A stretch of DNA of 64,000 nucleotides from JBBDJB01 sp040880125 (GCA_040880125.1 JBBDJB010000013.1:105814-169813); one strand, 5' to 3'. Positions 35,428 through 44,534 are shown, counted from the first letter of the stretch. Numbers and translations are program-made. The notes: a model not told the origin generated them from the letters alone.

Positions 35428-36324
35428 CTACCAGATGTGCCGGCTGGGGTTCCAGGGCCAGTAGGATCGCGGCCGCGCGCCAAACCGCACCTCGGCCCCC
35501 AGCGTCAGCGAGACGTTGTGCATCGCGTCCAGTTCGCCGCCGGCAAAGGCGATGTTGTCCATCACCTCCGCCCGCAGCCCCCACCACGGCTGAAACTGAT
35601 ACTTGATCCCCATGCCGATCGGCATGCTCAACAGCGACTCGTCGTGCTGAATCGCGAACTCATCGCGAAAATCAAACGTGGATACGCCCAGGCCGACGCT
35701 CCAGTACGGCCGCCAGGCGGCATCGCCCCAGATGTACCGCCGCAAGTTTAAATCGGCCATGAAGACATCGGCCGCGCGCGGTGGCTGGACGCTGGGGGTG
35801 TCGCGCAGATCGACGTCCCCCCACGCCAGTCGAACCTCGGTGCCCCAGAAGTGATCGAAGTCCCAGCCGATGCGAAAGCCGCCGAAATCGCCGGTGCGCA
35901 GCTCGACGCGATCCTCGATCAACTCGTCGCCAATCAGTCCGCCGTAGAAAATGCTCGCGCTATACGGCCGGTTCAGCCAGCTTGTGCCGACCAGCGGCAG
36001 GCCACGGCCGACGTGACGGTCCTCGATCACATGACTCTCGTCAAATCCCAGGAAACGCCCGATCGCTGGCGGCAGTGAACAACAGTGGCCGCAACCGTAG
36101 CAGAAGGGCGAGTGTGACGGCGGGGCGAAGTGGTCTTCGTCCTCCATGGAAAATGCTTCCGGCGAAAGATGCGTTTCAGTCGGAGCAATTCCCGGCGCAG
36201 GAGCCGGCACGGCCGAAGACATCACCGAAGTTGTCGATCGAGTGCGCGGCGATTGGGCAATCGCCAACCCCGGCAGAACGGACAGGACGATCGACGTAAG
36301 CGTTACCAGAAGCGCTCGCCGCAT
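35428..36324 (-). CDS. Outer-membrane beta-barrel-like protein
   Basis: A 298-residue exported protein from the ATG at 36324 (MRRALLVTLTSIVLSVLPGL, cut near AIA|QS); a longer frame to 36615 is Arg-rich and rejected. After a Ser/Pro linker comes a Cys-rich patch, FCYGCGHCCSLPP, then about 180 residues of alternating aromatic/hydrophobic strands: FGGFRIGWDFDHFWGTEVRL, LRRYIWGDAAWRPYWSVGLG, GIKYQFQPWWGLRAEVMDN, and VSLTLGAEVRFG near the C-terminus. The pattern fits an eight-stranded outer-membrane barrel of the OmpA/OMP_b-brl type. The CxxCxxCC motif before the barrel is unusual and could bind metal. It lies 89 bp upstream of hemY on the same strand, possibly co-transcribed. Confidence 0.75.
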   Translation of the reverse strand: MRRALLVTLTSIVLSVLPGLAIAQSPRTRSTTSVMSSAVPAPAPGIAPTETHLSPEAFSMEDEDHFAPPSHSPFCYGCGHCCSLPPAIGRFLGFDESHVIEDRHVGRGLPLVGTSWLNRPYSASIFYGGLIGDELIEDRVELRTGDFGGFRIGWDFDHFWGTEVRLAWGDVDLRDTPSVQPPRAADVFMADLNLRRYIWGDAAWRPYWSVGLGVSTFDFRDEFAIQHDESLLSMPIGMGIKYQFQPWWGLRAEVMDNIAFAGGELDAMHNVSLTLGAEVRFGARPRSYWPWNPSRHIW

Positions 36325-36694
36325 CCACTTCTGCCGCCGCTCGCAGCGTGCTGCCGCCGCCGGCGAATTCTCCGGCTGCCGATCGCGGCGCGCGCAGCGG
36401 CGGCGGGAAGTCGGTCCGCCGCACCTGCGAGTTGTGGCTCGATACAACACCCGTCGAGTCGCCTCAACTTCAAAGTGTTCCAATGGCGCGCGCCGCGTGC
36501 GCAGTCGCATCGCCAGCGCGGCGTCGTAGAACCGCCAGGGGTAGAAAAACGCGGCGGGATTATCCGGGGGGCCCCAGGGCGTGTCAATGCAGGATGATGC
36601 CAGCACCGCCAGCAATTCGACCTTCGCGCGAAAAGCCCCGATCTCCTATAATCCTCCGCGCGGTGCCCGATCCCCTCTTCGCAGGAGCTTAGCC

Positions 36695-37246
36695 ATGATC
36701 GCGACAACTCGACGCAATCCGTGGACGCGTGTCACTACTGCCACAGCAGCCGTATTGGCACTGAGTGCTGCAATCGCCGTCACCACGCGAACTTGGGCGG
36801 GAGACGACAACCACCCTCGGCCGGCCTCCCAAGAATCCGCGGACGACGTCGCCGACCAGATCCTCCAACTCCGCAAACAGGTGGGCGGATCGAACCTGGA
36901 CACGCTGGACGCATTCTCTCCGCTGCCGACCGGCGACGAGGAGAATCCCGACGCACTACGCCAAACACCGGAGGCGCCGGACGTATTTCGCAACCACATC
37001 CGGCATCTTCACGAATCGGCAGGCACCAGTCAGCGATACGCGGCAGACGGTCCCGTGGAAGCCGTCGCGCCGGCCAGCAGAACCGGCCGCGTAAAGGCGC
37101 TTCGCGACGCAGCGCTGCTGATCGATCGGGCAGCACACCGACTGGAATGCGTTGACGAGTACGAGCAGGCCGACGCCCTCCGACGTTCCGCCGACTCGCT
37201 ACGCCACGAAGCACGGAACCTTCGTCCGATGTTACCCCAGCCGTGA
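36695..37246 (+). CDS. Secreted hypothetical protein, 183 residues
   Basis: No family is recognised. The ATG at 36695 follows CAGGAGC at good spacing and starts an Arg/Thr-rich signal peptide (RVTTATAAVLALSAAIAVTT) cut near TWA|GD. The mature part is hydrophilic, with DDVADQILQLRKQVGGSNLD, then a Pro-rich acidic linker, then two helices at the C-terminus (GRVKALRDAALLIDRAAHRL, ADALRRSADSLRHEARNL) resembling a coiled-coil hairpin. Such small exported helical proteins are frequent in planctomycetes without known function. It diverges from the beta-barrel gene, with 370 bp between start codons. Confidence 0.65.
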   Translation: MIATTRRNPWTRVTTATAAVLALSAAIAVTTRTWAGDDNHPRPASQESADDVADQILQLRKQVGGSNLDTLDAFSPLPTGDEENPDALRQTPEAPDVFRNHIRHLHESAGTSQRYAADGPVEAVAPASRTGRVKALRDAALLIDRAAHRLECVDEYEQADALRRSADSLRHEARNLRPMLPQP

Positions 37247-37270
37247 GGAGCATTGTTCCGAGCTGGGCGA
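37245..37270 (+). repeat. Hairpin repeat GGAGCnTTGnTCCGAnCTnGGCGAG, copy 2
   Basis: Begins at the stop codon of the preceding gene and matches the pattern at 17822-17847. The stem is GGAGC with GTTCC (one G-U pair). Confidence 0.55.
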
Positions 37271-37748
37271 GACTTGTGGCTGACGTGCAGGCCGGCGGTG
37301 CGAGGTGGAAGTAGAAGCCGCTGGCCCCGTAGCTCCCCTAACTCGCTGGGCTTCACAATCCTTGTCCCGCGCGTTCCCCGCAAAAGAGGTATTTTTGGCG
37401 CCCGCGGACGCCTTCGCCTGCAGCCTGGCGCCCGCGCGGCAATGTGCCGTCTGCCCGACCGCTCAAGTTACAGCCGGGAAACGCCTTGCGCTCCGGACTC
37501 TCCGGCCGCCGGGAATCGTCGTCCGATGTGCTGGCCGTTAGTTGACACCCCATCGGCAGGCCATTAGTCTATAGGTGTAATAGACTTATTTCGCATTCTC
37601 TCGCGCGGGGCTCGCTTCTTGGTGGCCCCAACGGTTCGCGACGCGACCCTCCACCAGAGACGCAGCCTCGACGGGCGGTGGTCTGGCGGTAGACGATCGG
37701 CGTGGGCGGTACGCTTACACATCGCAGGAACAGGGCAGCCAACCTTCT
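37247..37748. other. Intergenic region upstream of the secretion/pilus locus
   Basis: 502 bp with a hairpin repeat at its left edge and a possible -35 hexamer TTGACA at 37542. The best -10 at 17-bp spacing is TAGTCT (37565-37570), a poor match, so the promoter call is weak. No RNA gene or coding region is supported. Confidence 0.4.
37542..37570 (+). promoter_or_regulatory. Candidate sigma-70-type promoter for the secretion/pilus locus
   Basis: A consensus TTGACA, a 17-bp spacer and TAGTCT, which keeps only the first two and last bases of TATAAT. It lies about 180 bp before the first ATPase gene. The position is suitable; the -10 is poor. Confidence 0.3.
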
Positions 37749-39449
37749 ATGGCGAAGTTCTCAAAGATTCTGATCAACCGGGGCATCATCAGCGCCGAGC
37801 AACTCGAAGAAGCCGAAAGCCTTGCCCGGGATTCGGGCCAGAAGGTGGCCGAGTCACTCGTGCGCTTGGGATATGCCACCGGCGACGAAGTGATGCAGGC
37901 GGTCGCCAAGGAGCACGGCTGCGAGTGCGTCAATCTGGGCCAGATCGTCGTTCCGCCTTCCGTCGTCGAGTTGGTGCCCGAGTCGGTCGCCCGCGAAAAC
38001 GCCATTTTGCCGCTGGCGGAAAACGACGGGGCACTGAAGGTGGCCGTCAGCGACCCAAACGACCTCGAGACGCTCGATAAGCTGCGATTCATCCTGAACC
38101 GCAAGGTTGAGATCGCCCTGGCGCCCAAAGAAAGCATCATGGAGGCGATCAATCGCTACTACGGCCAATTCGAGGGCGAGAGCGCCGACTCCATGCTCCA
38201 GGAGTTTACCGATACGGCAATTGACTTTACGGAGACCGAGGACGACCAGACCGGCCAGCAGGAGGTGGTCGACGAATCGAGCGCTCCGATCGTGCGGCTG
38301 GTGCAGTTGATTATCAACGAGGCCGTTCAACTTCGGGCCTCCGATATCCATATCGAGCCGTTCGAGGACCGGATTCGCGTCCGATATCGCATCGACGGTG
38401 TGCTGGTCGAGCGAGACAGCCCTCCCCGGCGGCTGCTGGGGGCCTTGCTCTCCCGTATCAAGATTCTCTCGAAGCTCGACATCGCTGAGCGTCGCCGCCC
38501 ACAGGACGGCCGCATCAAGCTGACCGCCGGCGACAAGGAACTCGACCTGCGAGTGAGCATCCTGCCCACCAACCACGGCCAGTCGGCGGTCATGCGGCTG
38601 CTGGACAAGGACAACATCAAGGTCGGCGTCCGCCAACTCGGTCTGTCGGAAAACGACTTTCGGACATTCAAAAACCTCATCCGGCGGCCCAACGGGATCG
38701 TGCTCGTAACCGGTCCCACCGGCTCGGGAAAGACCACCACGCTGTACGCCGCCCTGAACGAGCTGAACCGGCCTGACACCAAGATCATCACTGCCGAAGA
38801 CCCGGTCGAATACTATCTTGCCGGCATCAACCAAGTTGAGGTGCGGCACAACATTGGGCTCGACTTTGCGCGAATCATTCGGGCGATGCTCCGCCAGGCG
38901 CCGAATGTGATCCTGGTGGGCGAGATGCGAGACTACGAGACTGCTAGCATGGGAATCCAGGCTTCACTCACTGGACACTTGGTATTCAGTACGCTACATA
39001 CGAACGATGCGCCCGGTGCTATTACGCGCATGGTCGATATGGGAGTACCTTCCTACCTGGTGGCCGGCAGCGTCATCGGCATCTTGGCACAGCGTTTGGT
39101 CCGCATAGTTTGTGCAAAATGCAAGCAGCCACATCACCCCAGCGACGCCGAATTGGAGGCCTCCGGCATCACCAAGGAGATGGCGGAGGGCGCGACCTTC
39201 ATGAAGGGGGCCGGTTGCTCAAGCTGCCAGCAAGCCGGCTTCCGCGGCCGATTGGGGATCTTCGAGTTGATGCCCATGACCAGCCGCATTCGCGAGCTGG
39301 CGTTCCAGGGAGCTTCCACCCAGGAAATCCGTAAAGCCGCCATATCCGAGGGCATGGCAACGCTTTACGACGACGGCATCCGGAAGGCCCTCAAAGGAAT
39401 CACCACGCTGCCGGAGGTGCACCGCGTCGCGAAACGCATAGTTTCCTAG
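37749..39449 (+). CDS. Type IV pilus/type II secretion assembly ATPase (PilB/GspE-1)
   Basis: A 566-residue GspE/PilB family hexameric ATPase. An N-terminal GSPII_E_N domain (residues about 1-140) opens with MAKFSKILINRGIISAEQL. The catalytic half has ASDIHIEPFEDRIRVRYRID (about 198-216), Walker A GPTGSGKTT (322-330), the Asp box ITAEDPVEY (347-355), Walker B VILVGEMRD (387-395) and the His box GHLVFSTLHTND (409-420). Four cysteines, CAKC (455-458) and CSSC (490-493), form the zinc-binding C-terminal knuckle of assembly ATPases. It powers pseudopilin insertion through the GspF/PilC platform. It is the first of two such ATPases; the second is 1.7 kb downstream, after a PilT-like gene. No clear Shine-Dalgarno sequence is seen. 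Confidence 0.95.
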   Translation: MAKFSKILINRGIISAEQLEEAESLARDSGQKVAESLVRLGYATGDEVMQAVAKEHGCECVNLGQIVVPPSVVELVPESVARENAILPLAENDGALKVAVSDPNDLETLDKLRFILNRKVEIALAPKESIMEAINRYYGQFEGESADSMLQEFTDTAIDFTETEDDQTGQQEVVDESSAPIVRLVQLIINEAVQLRASDIHIEPFEDRIRVRYRIDGVLVERDSPPRRLLGALLSRIKILSKLDIAERRRPQDGRIKLTAGDKELDLRVSILPTNHGQSAVMRLLDKDNIKVGVRQLGLSENDFRTFKNLIRRPNGIVLVTGPTGSGKTTTLYAALNELNRPDTKIITAEDPVEYYLAGINQVEVRHNIGLDFARIIRAMLRQAPNVILVGEMRDYETASMGIQASLTGHLVFSTLHTNDAPGAITRMVDMGVPSYLVAGSVIGILAQRLVRIVCAKCKQPHHPSDAELEASGITKEMAEGATFMKGAGCSSCQQAGFRGRLGIFELMPMTSRIRELAFQGASTQEIRKAAISEGMATLYDDGIRKALKGITTLPEVHRVAKRIVS

Positions 39450-39881
39450 TGGATGGCGGTCTTCCGGGTGGGGGTTTCCCACGATGGCTCGGGCGGCTGA
39501 TGAGTTGAGAAGTACCGCGACCGCCGCCACCCACTCGGCCGCTGCCGCGAGAAGCGAACGCAAGGCGGACAGGAGAATATACCAGTGCCGCGGCAATAGA
39601 ATCTGGGCGTTGTCGCGGCTGACTTCGGCAATCTTTTCCACTCGCCCGAATCGGGCGAACCTCTGTTGGCTTGTTAAAATAGGTAGTTTAGGGACTACTG
39701 CTGCTTGAGGTTTCCCCGCACCGGGCGAATAATCCATCAGCACCGATCGGTGTGGGGTCTAGGGCACACCGTGGGGGCTGTGTCGCAGCTCGGTATGCCG
39801 GCGGGGTCAGGCAGCGGCTGGCAATTCCAGTGGATCCCCCTCTTTGAGGTGGGTGAGTTACGGCACCAGGAAGGAACAGGC
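39450..39881. other. Intergenic stretch between pilB-1 and pilT
   Basis: 432 bp, unusually long for an operon-internal gap. It contains an odd palindrome, GCCCGAATCGGGC, near 39647 and TTGTTAAAAT near 39673, an AT-rich site that could be part of a promoter. The right edge carries the pilT Shine-Dalgarno sequence (AGGAAGGAAC). No gene is supported. Confidence 0.4.
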
Positions 39882-41021
39882 ATGGGCACGATCCTCATCG
39901 ACAAACTTCTGCACGCCACGGTCAAGCAGGGCGCCAGCGACCTGCACCTGACCGTCGGACAGCCGCCGGTGCTGCGCTTGCACGGCCACTTGCAGAAGCT
40001 CAAGACCAAGGTCCTCGAACCGGCCGACACGATGGCGCTGATGAAGAGCATCGCGCCGGATCGCTCCCAGCAGGAGTTTCAAGAGACCGGCGGCGCCGAC
40101 TTCGGCTTCGCTTTCGGCGACATGGCCCGCTTCCGCGTCTCGATTTTTCGCCAGCGCGGCAACGTCGCCCTGGTGCTGCGGCAGATCCCCCTCGAAATGT
40201 GGTCGATGGATTTTTTGAACGTGCCACAGGTGTTCAAAAAGCTCATCCAGCGGCCCCGCGGATTGATCCTGGTCACCGGGCCCACCGGGTCAGGTAAGAC
40301 GACTTCGCTGGCCGCGATGGTCGACTACATCAACGAGAACATCGACCACCACATCATCACGATCGAGGACCCGATCGAGTTCCATCACCACCACAAGAAA
40401 TCGACCATCAACCAGCGCGAGGTGGGCGTCGACGTGACCAGCTTCGCCGAGGCGATCCGCCGCGCCCTGCGACAGGATCCCGACGTCATCCTCGTCGGAG
40501 AGCTCCGCGACCTGGAGACCATCGAAGCGGCCATCACCGCGGCGGAAACCGGTCACGTCGTTTTCGGCACGTTGCACACCTCCAGCGCGGCCGGCACCAT
40601 CAACCGCATCATCGACGTCTTCCCGACCAACCAGCAGGACCAGATCCGCACGCAGCTCGCCTCCTCGATCATCGGCATTCTCGCCCAGCAACTGCTGCCC
40701 AAGATCGGCGGCGGACGCGTGGCCGCCTTCGAGGTGCTGGTGGTCACGCCGGGCATCGGCAACCTGATCCGAGAGAACAAGGTGTTCCGCATCACTTCGT
40801 CCATTCAGACCGGGGCCAAGCACGGCATGCAACTGCTGGACGATCACCTCTTCCGCTTGTGGAAAGAGGAGAAGTGCACCAAGGAGGACGTGCTGGCCAA
40901 AGCCAACTACGCGGATGAACTGGCCCGGCAGATCGCCGCCGCCGAGCGCGGCATGTTCGACGACGACCAGGACGTCGAAGCTGCCACCCGCGAAAAAAAG
41001 GAGGCGGCCACGCACGAGTAG
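39882..41021 (+). CDS. pilT: PilT-like twitching-motility/retraction ATPase
   Basis: A 379-residue PilT family ATPase. The ATG at 39882 has AGGAAGGAAC just upstream; a longer frame from 39705 is not credible. The PilT-type N-terminal PAS-like domain (ILIDKLLHATVKQGASDLHL) is short, without GSPII_E_N. Walker A GPTGSGKTT lies near residue 133, the Asp box IEDPIEFHHHHKKS near 155-168, Walker B VILVGELRD near 205 and His box GHVVFGTLHT near 226. There is no zinc cysteine quartet, as expected. The retraction motif AIRNLIRE appears as GIGNLIRE, with two changed positions. The acidic, Lys-rich tail (residues about 350-379) extends beyond typical PilT. It should drive filament disassembly, opposing the flanking assembly ATPases. 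Confidence 0.93.
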   Translation: MGTILIDKLLHATVKQGASDLHLTVGQPPVLRLHGHLQKLKTKVLEPADTMALMKSIAPDRSQQEFQETGGADFGFAFGDMARFRVSIFRQRGNVALVLRQIPLEMWSMDFLNVPQVFKKLIQRPRGLILVTGPTGSGKTTSLAAMVDYINENIDHHIITIEDPIEFHHHHKKSTINQREVGVDVTSFAEAIRRALRQDPDVILVGELRDLETIEAAITAAETGHVVFGTLHTSSAAGTINRIIDVFPTNQQDQIRTQLASSIIGILAQQLLPKIGGGRVAAFEVLVVTPGIGNLIRENKVFRITSSIQTGAKHGMQLLDDHLFRLWKEEKCTKEDVLAKANYADELARQIAAAERGMFDDDQDVEAATREKKEAATHE

Positions 41022-41126
41022 CAAGCGGTTGTCGCCGGGGCCGTTCGCGCCCGCGGCAAGCTTTTTTTGATATCGACTCATCGCATAGCGTTTCGGTCAA
41101 ACGAACCAGAAAGGCACCGTCTTCTC

Positions 41127-42845
41127 ATGGCCATGCGTCGTATCGGCCAGGTACTGGTCGATTTAGGTTTCATCACCGACGAGCAGCTCGAGCTGTTGCT
41201 GGAAGAACAACACCAGCGGCCCGGGGAGATGCTCGGCCAGGTCGCCATGAACATGGGCCTGGTCACCGACGAGCAGCTTGCCCAGGCGCTCGCCGAGCAG
41301 ATGAATCTGCAAACCATCAACCTCGCAGACGCGGTGATTCCGCCGGATGTCATCGAGCAGGTCACCGAGTCGATGGCGCAGATGTATCGCATCGTGCCGA
41401 TCAGCTTCAAAAACGACGTGCTGACCGTGGCCACCTGCGACCCGCAGAACATCTCCATGCAGGACGAGCTGCGTACCTTCCTGGGATACGACATCCGCGT
41501 GGTCGTGGCCACCGAGCAGGACATCCTCAAGGCGCTCGGCCGCTATTACGCTTCCGACTCCGAGAGCGTCGAGAGCCTGGTCTCCGACCTGGAAGACGAC
41601 AAGGCCCTCGCCGCGGCCGCCGCCGAGGTAAGCAGCGAGGGGCCGATCGACCTGACCAGCGTCGAGGCGCTGGCCGACGCCGCCCCGGTCCGCAAGCTGC
41701 TTAACATGGTGCTGTTGATGGCGATCCGCGACCACGCCAGCGACTTGCACTTCGAGCCGTTCGAGGACGAATTCCGCATTCGCCTCAAGGCCGACGGCGT
41801 GCTGTTCGAGATGGTTCCGCCGCCGCGCCACCTGGCGTTCGCGATCACCACGCGCATCAAGGTCATGGCCCAGCTCGACATCGCCGAGCGCCGCCTGCCG
41901 CAGGACGGCCGCATCGAGTTGACCGTCGGCGGCCACCCGGTCGACCTTCGCGTGAGCGTGCTGCCGACCATGTTCGGCGAGAGCGTCGTTATGCGGGTGC
42001 TGGACCGCTCGGTCGTCTCGCTCGATCTGAACCGCATCGGCATGGACGAGCACACGCTGGGCGAGTTCCGCCAGGTGATCGGCAAGCCCAACGGCATCGT
42101 CCTGGTGACCGGCCCGACCGGCTCAGGCAAGACCACAACGCTGTACTCCGCGCTCAACGAACTGAATCAGATCACCGACAAGCTGATCACCACCGAAGAC
42201 CCGGTTGAGTACGACCTGGACGGCATCATTCAGATCCCGATCGACCCGACCATCGGCAACACGTTCGCCAACTGCCTGCGCTCGATCTTGCGCCAAGACC
42301 CGGACAAGATCCTGGTCGGCGAGATCCGCGACCTGGAGACGGCCGAAATCGCGGTGCAGGCTTCGCTCACGGGGCACATGGTGTTCAGCACGCTGCACAC
42401 CAATGACGCCCCCGGTACGATCATCCGCCTGAAGGACATGGGCGTGCCGACGTTCTTGATCACCGCCACGGTCGAGTCGATTCTGGCCCAGCGGTTGGTG
42501 CGGCGGATTTGCGCGCAGTGCCGCGAGCCGTCGACCCCTTCGCGCGAGATGCTCGAGGACCTGAAGCTCTCGCCCTCGATGGTCAAGGGCAAGCAGTTTT
42601 ACAAGGGGCGCGGCTGCGAAGCCTGCAACAATACCGGCTACAAGGGCCGCGTGGGGCTGTTCGAGCTGATGAACATGAACGATCCCTTGCGCGATTTGAT
42701 CATGAACAACGCCAATACTGACGAACTGCGCGACGCCGCCAAGAGCTTCGGCATGGTGCCGCTGCGCGACGCCGGTCTGGACGCGATCTTCGAGGGGACC
42801 ACCTCCGCCGAGGAAGTGATCCGCGAAACCATGATGGACGCTTAG
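41127..42845 (+). CDS. Type IV pilus/type II secretion assembly ATPase (PilB/GspE-2)
   Basis: A 572-residue GspE/PilB family ATPase, clearly related to but distinct from GspE-1. The ATG at 41127 is followed two codons later by another ATG (41133). The N-terminal domain repeats a sub-motif (ITDEQLELLLEEQ and VTDEQLAQALAEQ). Motifs: ASDLHFEPFEDEFRIRLKAD, Walker A GPTGSGKTT near residue 330, ITTEDPVEYDLDG, Walker B KILVGEIRD near 395, His box GHMVFSTLHTND, and zinc cysteines CAQC and CEAC. The C-terminal GLFELMNMNDPLRDLI matches assembly ATPases. It lies 105 bp after pilT and 100 bp before gspF, so it is the ATPase most closely tied to the platform gene. Confidence 0.95.
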   Translation: MAMRRIGQVLVDLGFITDEQLELLLEEQHQRPGEMLGQVAMNMGLVTDEQLAQALAEQMNLQTINLADAVIPPDVIEQVTESMAQMYRIVPISFKNDVLTVATCDPQNISMQDELRTFLGYDIRVVVATEQDILKALGRYYASDSESVESLVSDLEDDKALAAAAAEVSSEGPIDLTSVEALADAAPVRKLLNMVLLMAIRDHASDLHFEPFEDEFRIRLKADGVLFEMVPPPRHLAFAITTRIKVMAQLDIAERRLPQDGRIELTVGGHPVDLRVSVLPTMFGESVVMRVLDRSVVSLDLNRIGMDEHTLGEFRQVIGKPNGIVLVTGPTGSGKTTTLYSALNELNQITDKLITTEDPVEYDLDGIIQIPIDPTIGNTFANCLRSILRQDPDKILVGEIRDLETAEIAVQASLTGHMVFSTLHTNDAPGTIIRLKDMGVPTFLITATVESILAQRLVRRICAQCREPSTPSREMLEDLKLSPSMVKGKQFYKGRGCEACNNTGYKGRVGLFELMNMNDPLRDLIMNNANTDELRDAAKSFGMVPLRDAGLDAIFEGTTSAEEVIRETMMDA

Positions 42846-42882
42846 CTGAATTCATACGTAGCTGAATTCACAAGAATTCAGC
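42843..42882 (+). terminator. 9-bp hairpin with duplicated left arm between gspE-2 and gspF
   Basis: GCTGAATTC (42861-42869), ACAA loop, GAATTCAGC (42874-42882). An extra copy of the left arm at 42845-42853 could pair with the same right arm. There is no T-tract, so it may be an RNA-processing or attenuation site inside the operon. Confidence 0.4.
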
Positions 42883-42945
42883 CGGCCGAACGCATACGAA
42901 GTCGGCGAATCACCCGGCCGACACGGGGGAGTTAAGGAGGCGGTT

Positions 42946-44274
42946 ATGCCTACGTTCCTATTCGAGGCGATGGACTCCACGGGCGCGGAGATCAAGGACG
43001 TTATCGAGGCCCCCACGGAGGAAGAAGCGCAGGCGACAATACGCCAGATGGGCTATTTCGTTACGCGCATCTCCGCCAAAAAGGCCCGCAAGACCCAGGA
43101 AGGCAAGAAAACTAAGAAGCAGGGCCGCGGCTTGGCTTTCGGCCGCGTCAAGTTCCAGGATCTGGTGACCTTCACCCGGCAGCTTTCGATTCTGCAGGAC
43201 GCCGGCATGCCGATCCTGCGGAGCTTGCGGATTCTCGAAGGTCAGGCCAAGCCCGGCCGCCTCAAGTACTCGTTGATGGACGTCTGCGACGAGATCGAGG
43301 GCGGCGGCACGCTCTCCGAGGCGATGGCCAAATCGCCCAAGGCCTTTGACCGGCTGTACGTCAACATGATCAAGGCCGGCGAGGCGGGCGGTGCGCTGGA
43401 AGTCATTCTGCGCCGCCTGGCCGAGTTCCAGGAACGGGCCCAGTCGCTGCGCCGCAAGATCAAGGGCGCCATGATCTATCCGGTCGTCGTGGTCACCGTG
43501 GCGGTCGGCATCCTGACGTTCATCATGATCTCGACCGTGCCGGCCTTCACCGATATCTTCGCCGACTTCGATCTCGATCTGCCGGTGATGACCAACGCGC
43601 TGATCCAGGTTTCCAACTTCACAGTCAACTATTGGTTCTTGATCCCGGGCATACCCGTGGGCATCTGGCTGTTCATCAAACTGCTGCGCAAATTCGAGCA
43701 GGGGCGGATCGGCTGGGACCTGTTTGCGCTGAAGGTGCCGATTTTCGGCCAGCTCGTGGAAAAGAACATCATGGCCCGGACCACCCGGACGCTAGGCACG
43801 CTCGTCTCCAGCGGCGTGCCGATCCTCGAGGCCCTCAACATCACGCGAGACACCAGCGGCAACGCCTGCTTCGAACGCCTCTACGGCAAGGTCTCCGAGT
43901 CGATTCGCGAGGGCGAGACGATCGCCAAACCGCTCAAGGAGTATTCCAAGCCCGGCTTCAATCCGCTGGCGGCGTTCTTTTTCTTCTTCTTTGTCGGCGG
44001 GCCGATCGGCGTGCTGATCTATGTCACTCGAATGAATAAGCGCGTCGTCGACGACATGGTGGTGAACATGGTCGACGTCGGCGAAGAGACCGGCGAACTG
44101 GACACAATGCTCTACAAGGTGGCCGACACCTACGACGAAGAGGTGGCCGTGCTCACCGAGAGCCTGGTCAGTTTGATGGAACCGCTGATGATCGTCATCC
44201 TCGGCGGCATGGTGGGCTTTATCGTCATCGCCCTGTTCTTGCCGCTGGTCAAGCTGATCGACGAGCTTAGTTAG
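42946..44274 (+). CDS. Inner-membrane platform protein, GspF/PilC family, with extra membrane insertion
   Basis: A 442-residue platform protein; TAAGGAGG lies 7 nt before the ATG. The N-terminal MPTFLFEAMDSTGAEIKDVI is typical. The first GspF domain covers about 68-195 (FTRQLSILQDAGMPILRSLR; MIKAGEAGGALEVILRRLA) and ends in a membrane helix, MIYPVVVVTVAVGILTFIMI. A second helix lies at 228-245. The second GspF domain begins with ARTTRTLGTLVSSGVPILEA (277-296), and the family EETGELDTML motif is at 380-389. Between KPLKEY and VVDDMVVNM sits an insertion, residues about 336-366, with six consecutive Phe and a hydrophobic stretch long enough for another membrane segment. It anchors the ATPases and pseudopilins. 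Confidence 0.93.
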   Translation: MPTFLFEAMDSTGAEIKDVIEAPTEEEAQATIRQMGYFVTRISAKKARKTQEGKKTKKQGRGLAFGRVKFQDLVTFTRQLSILQDAGMPILRSLRILEGQAKPGRLKYSLMDVCDEIEGGGTLSEAMAKSPKAFDRLYVNMIKAGEAGGALEVILRRLAEFQERAQSLRRKIKGAMIYPVVVVTVAVGILTFIMISTVPAFTDIFADFDLDLPVMTNALIQVSNFTVNYWFLIPGIPVGIWLFIKLLRKFEQGRIGWDLFALKVPIFGQLVEKNIMARTTRTLGTLVSSGVPILEALNITRDTSGNACFERLYGKVSESIREGETIAKPLKEYSKPGFNPLAAFFFFFFVGGPIGVLIYVTRMNKRVVDDMVVNMVDVGEETGELDTMLYKVADTYDEEVAVLTESLVSLMEPLMIVILGGMVGFIVIALFLPLVKLIDELS

Positions 44275-44287
44275 TTAAAAAAGATAT

Positions 44288-44340
44288 CTCCCTCTCCCTA
44301 TGGGAGAGGGCCGGGGAGAGGGTTTCCGCTTCCCGATTTG
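44288..44340 (+). repeat. Type A palindromic repeat, copy in a 53-bp direct repeat (first)
   Basis: CCCTCTCCC-TAT-GGGAGAGGG hairpin, then CCGGGGAGAGGG and TTTCCGCTTCCCGATTTG. The full 53 bp recur identically at 44389-44441. Confidence 0.95.
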
Positions 44341-44388
44341 TGTAACCTATTCGAGTAACAAAAGAGCGCCCGAGAGAGGGCGTTCATA

Positions 44389-44441
44389 CTCCCTCTCCCT
44401 ATGGGAGAGGGCCGGGGAGAGGGTTTCCGCTTCCCGATTTG
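44389..44441 (+). repeat. Type A palindromic repeat, copy in a 53-bp direct repeat (second)
   Basis: Identical to 44288-44340 at a 101-bp offset. The shared 3' tail beyond the palindrome shows recent duplication of the unit between gspF and gspG. Confidence 0.95.
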
Positions 44442-44534
44442 ATTTACCGCCACAACCAAAACCGATCTGACAAAAATCGCCACGCGCCGGCCCAGCCCAA
44501 TCGCCAAAGGCACCGTCGAGGGAGGAACACCGTC

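Noticed and set aside
37619..38080. A 153-codon frame overlapping the start of GspE-1
   Set aside because: Arg-rich out-of-frame reading of the ATPase N-terminal region with no features of its own.
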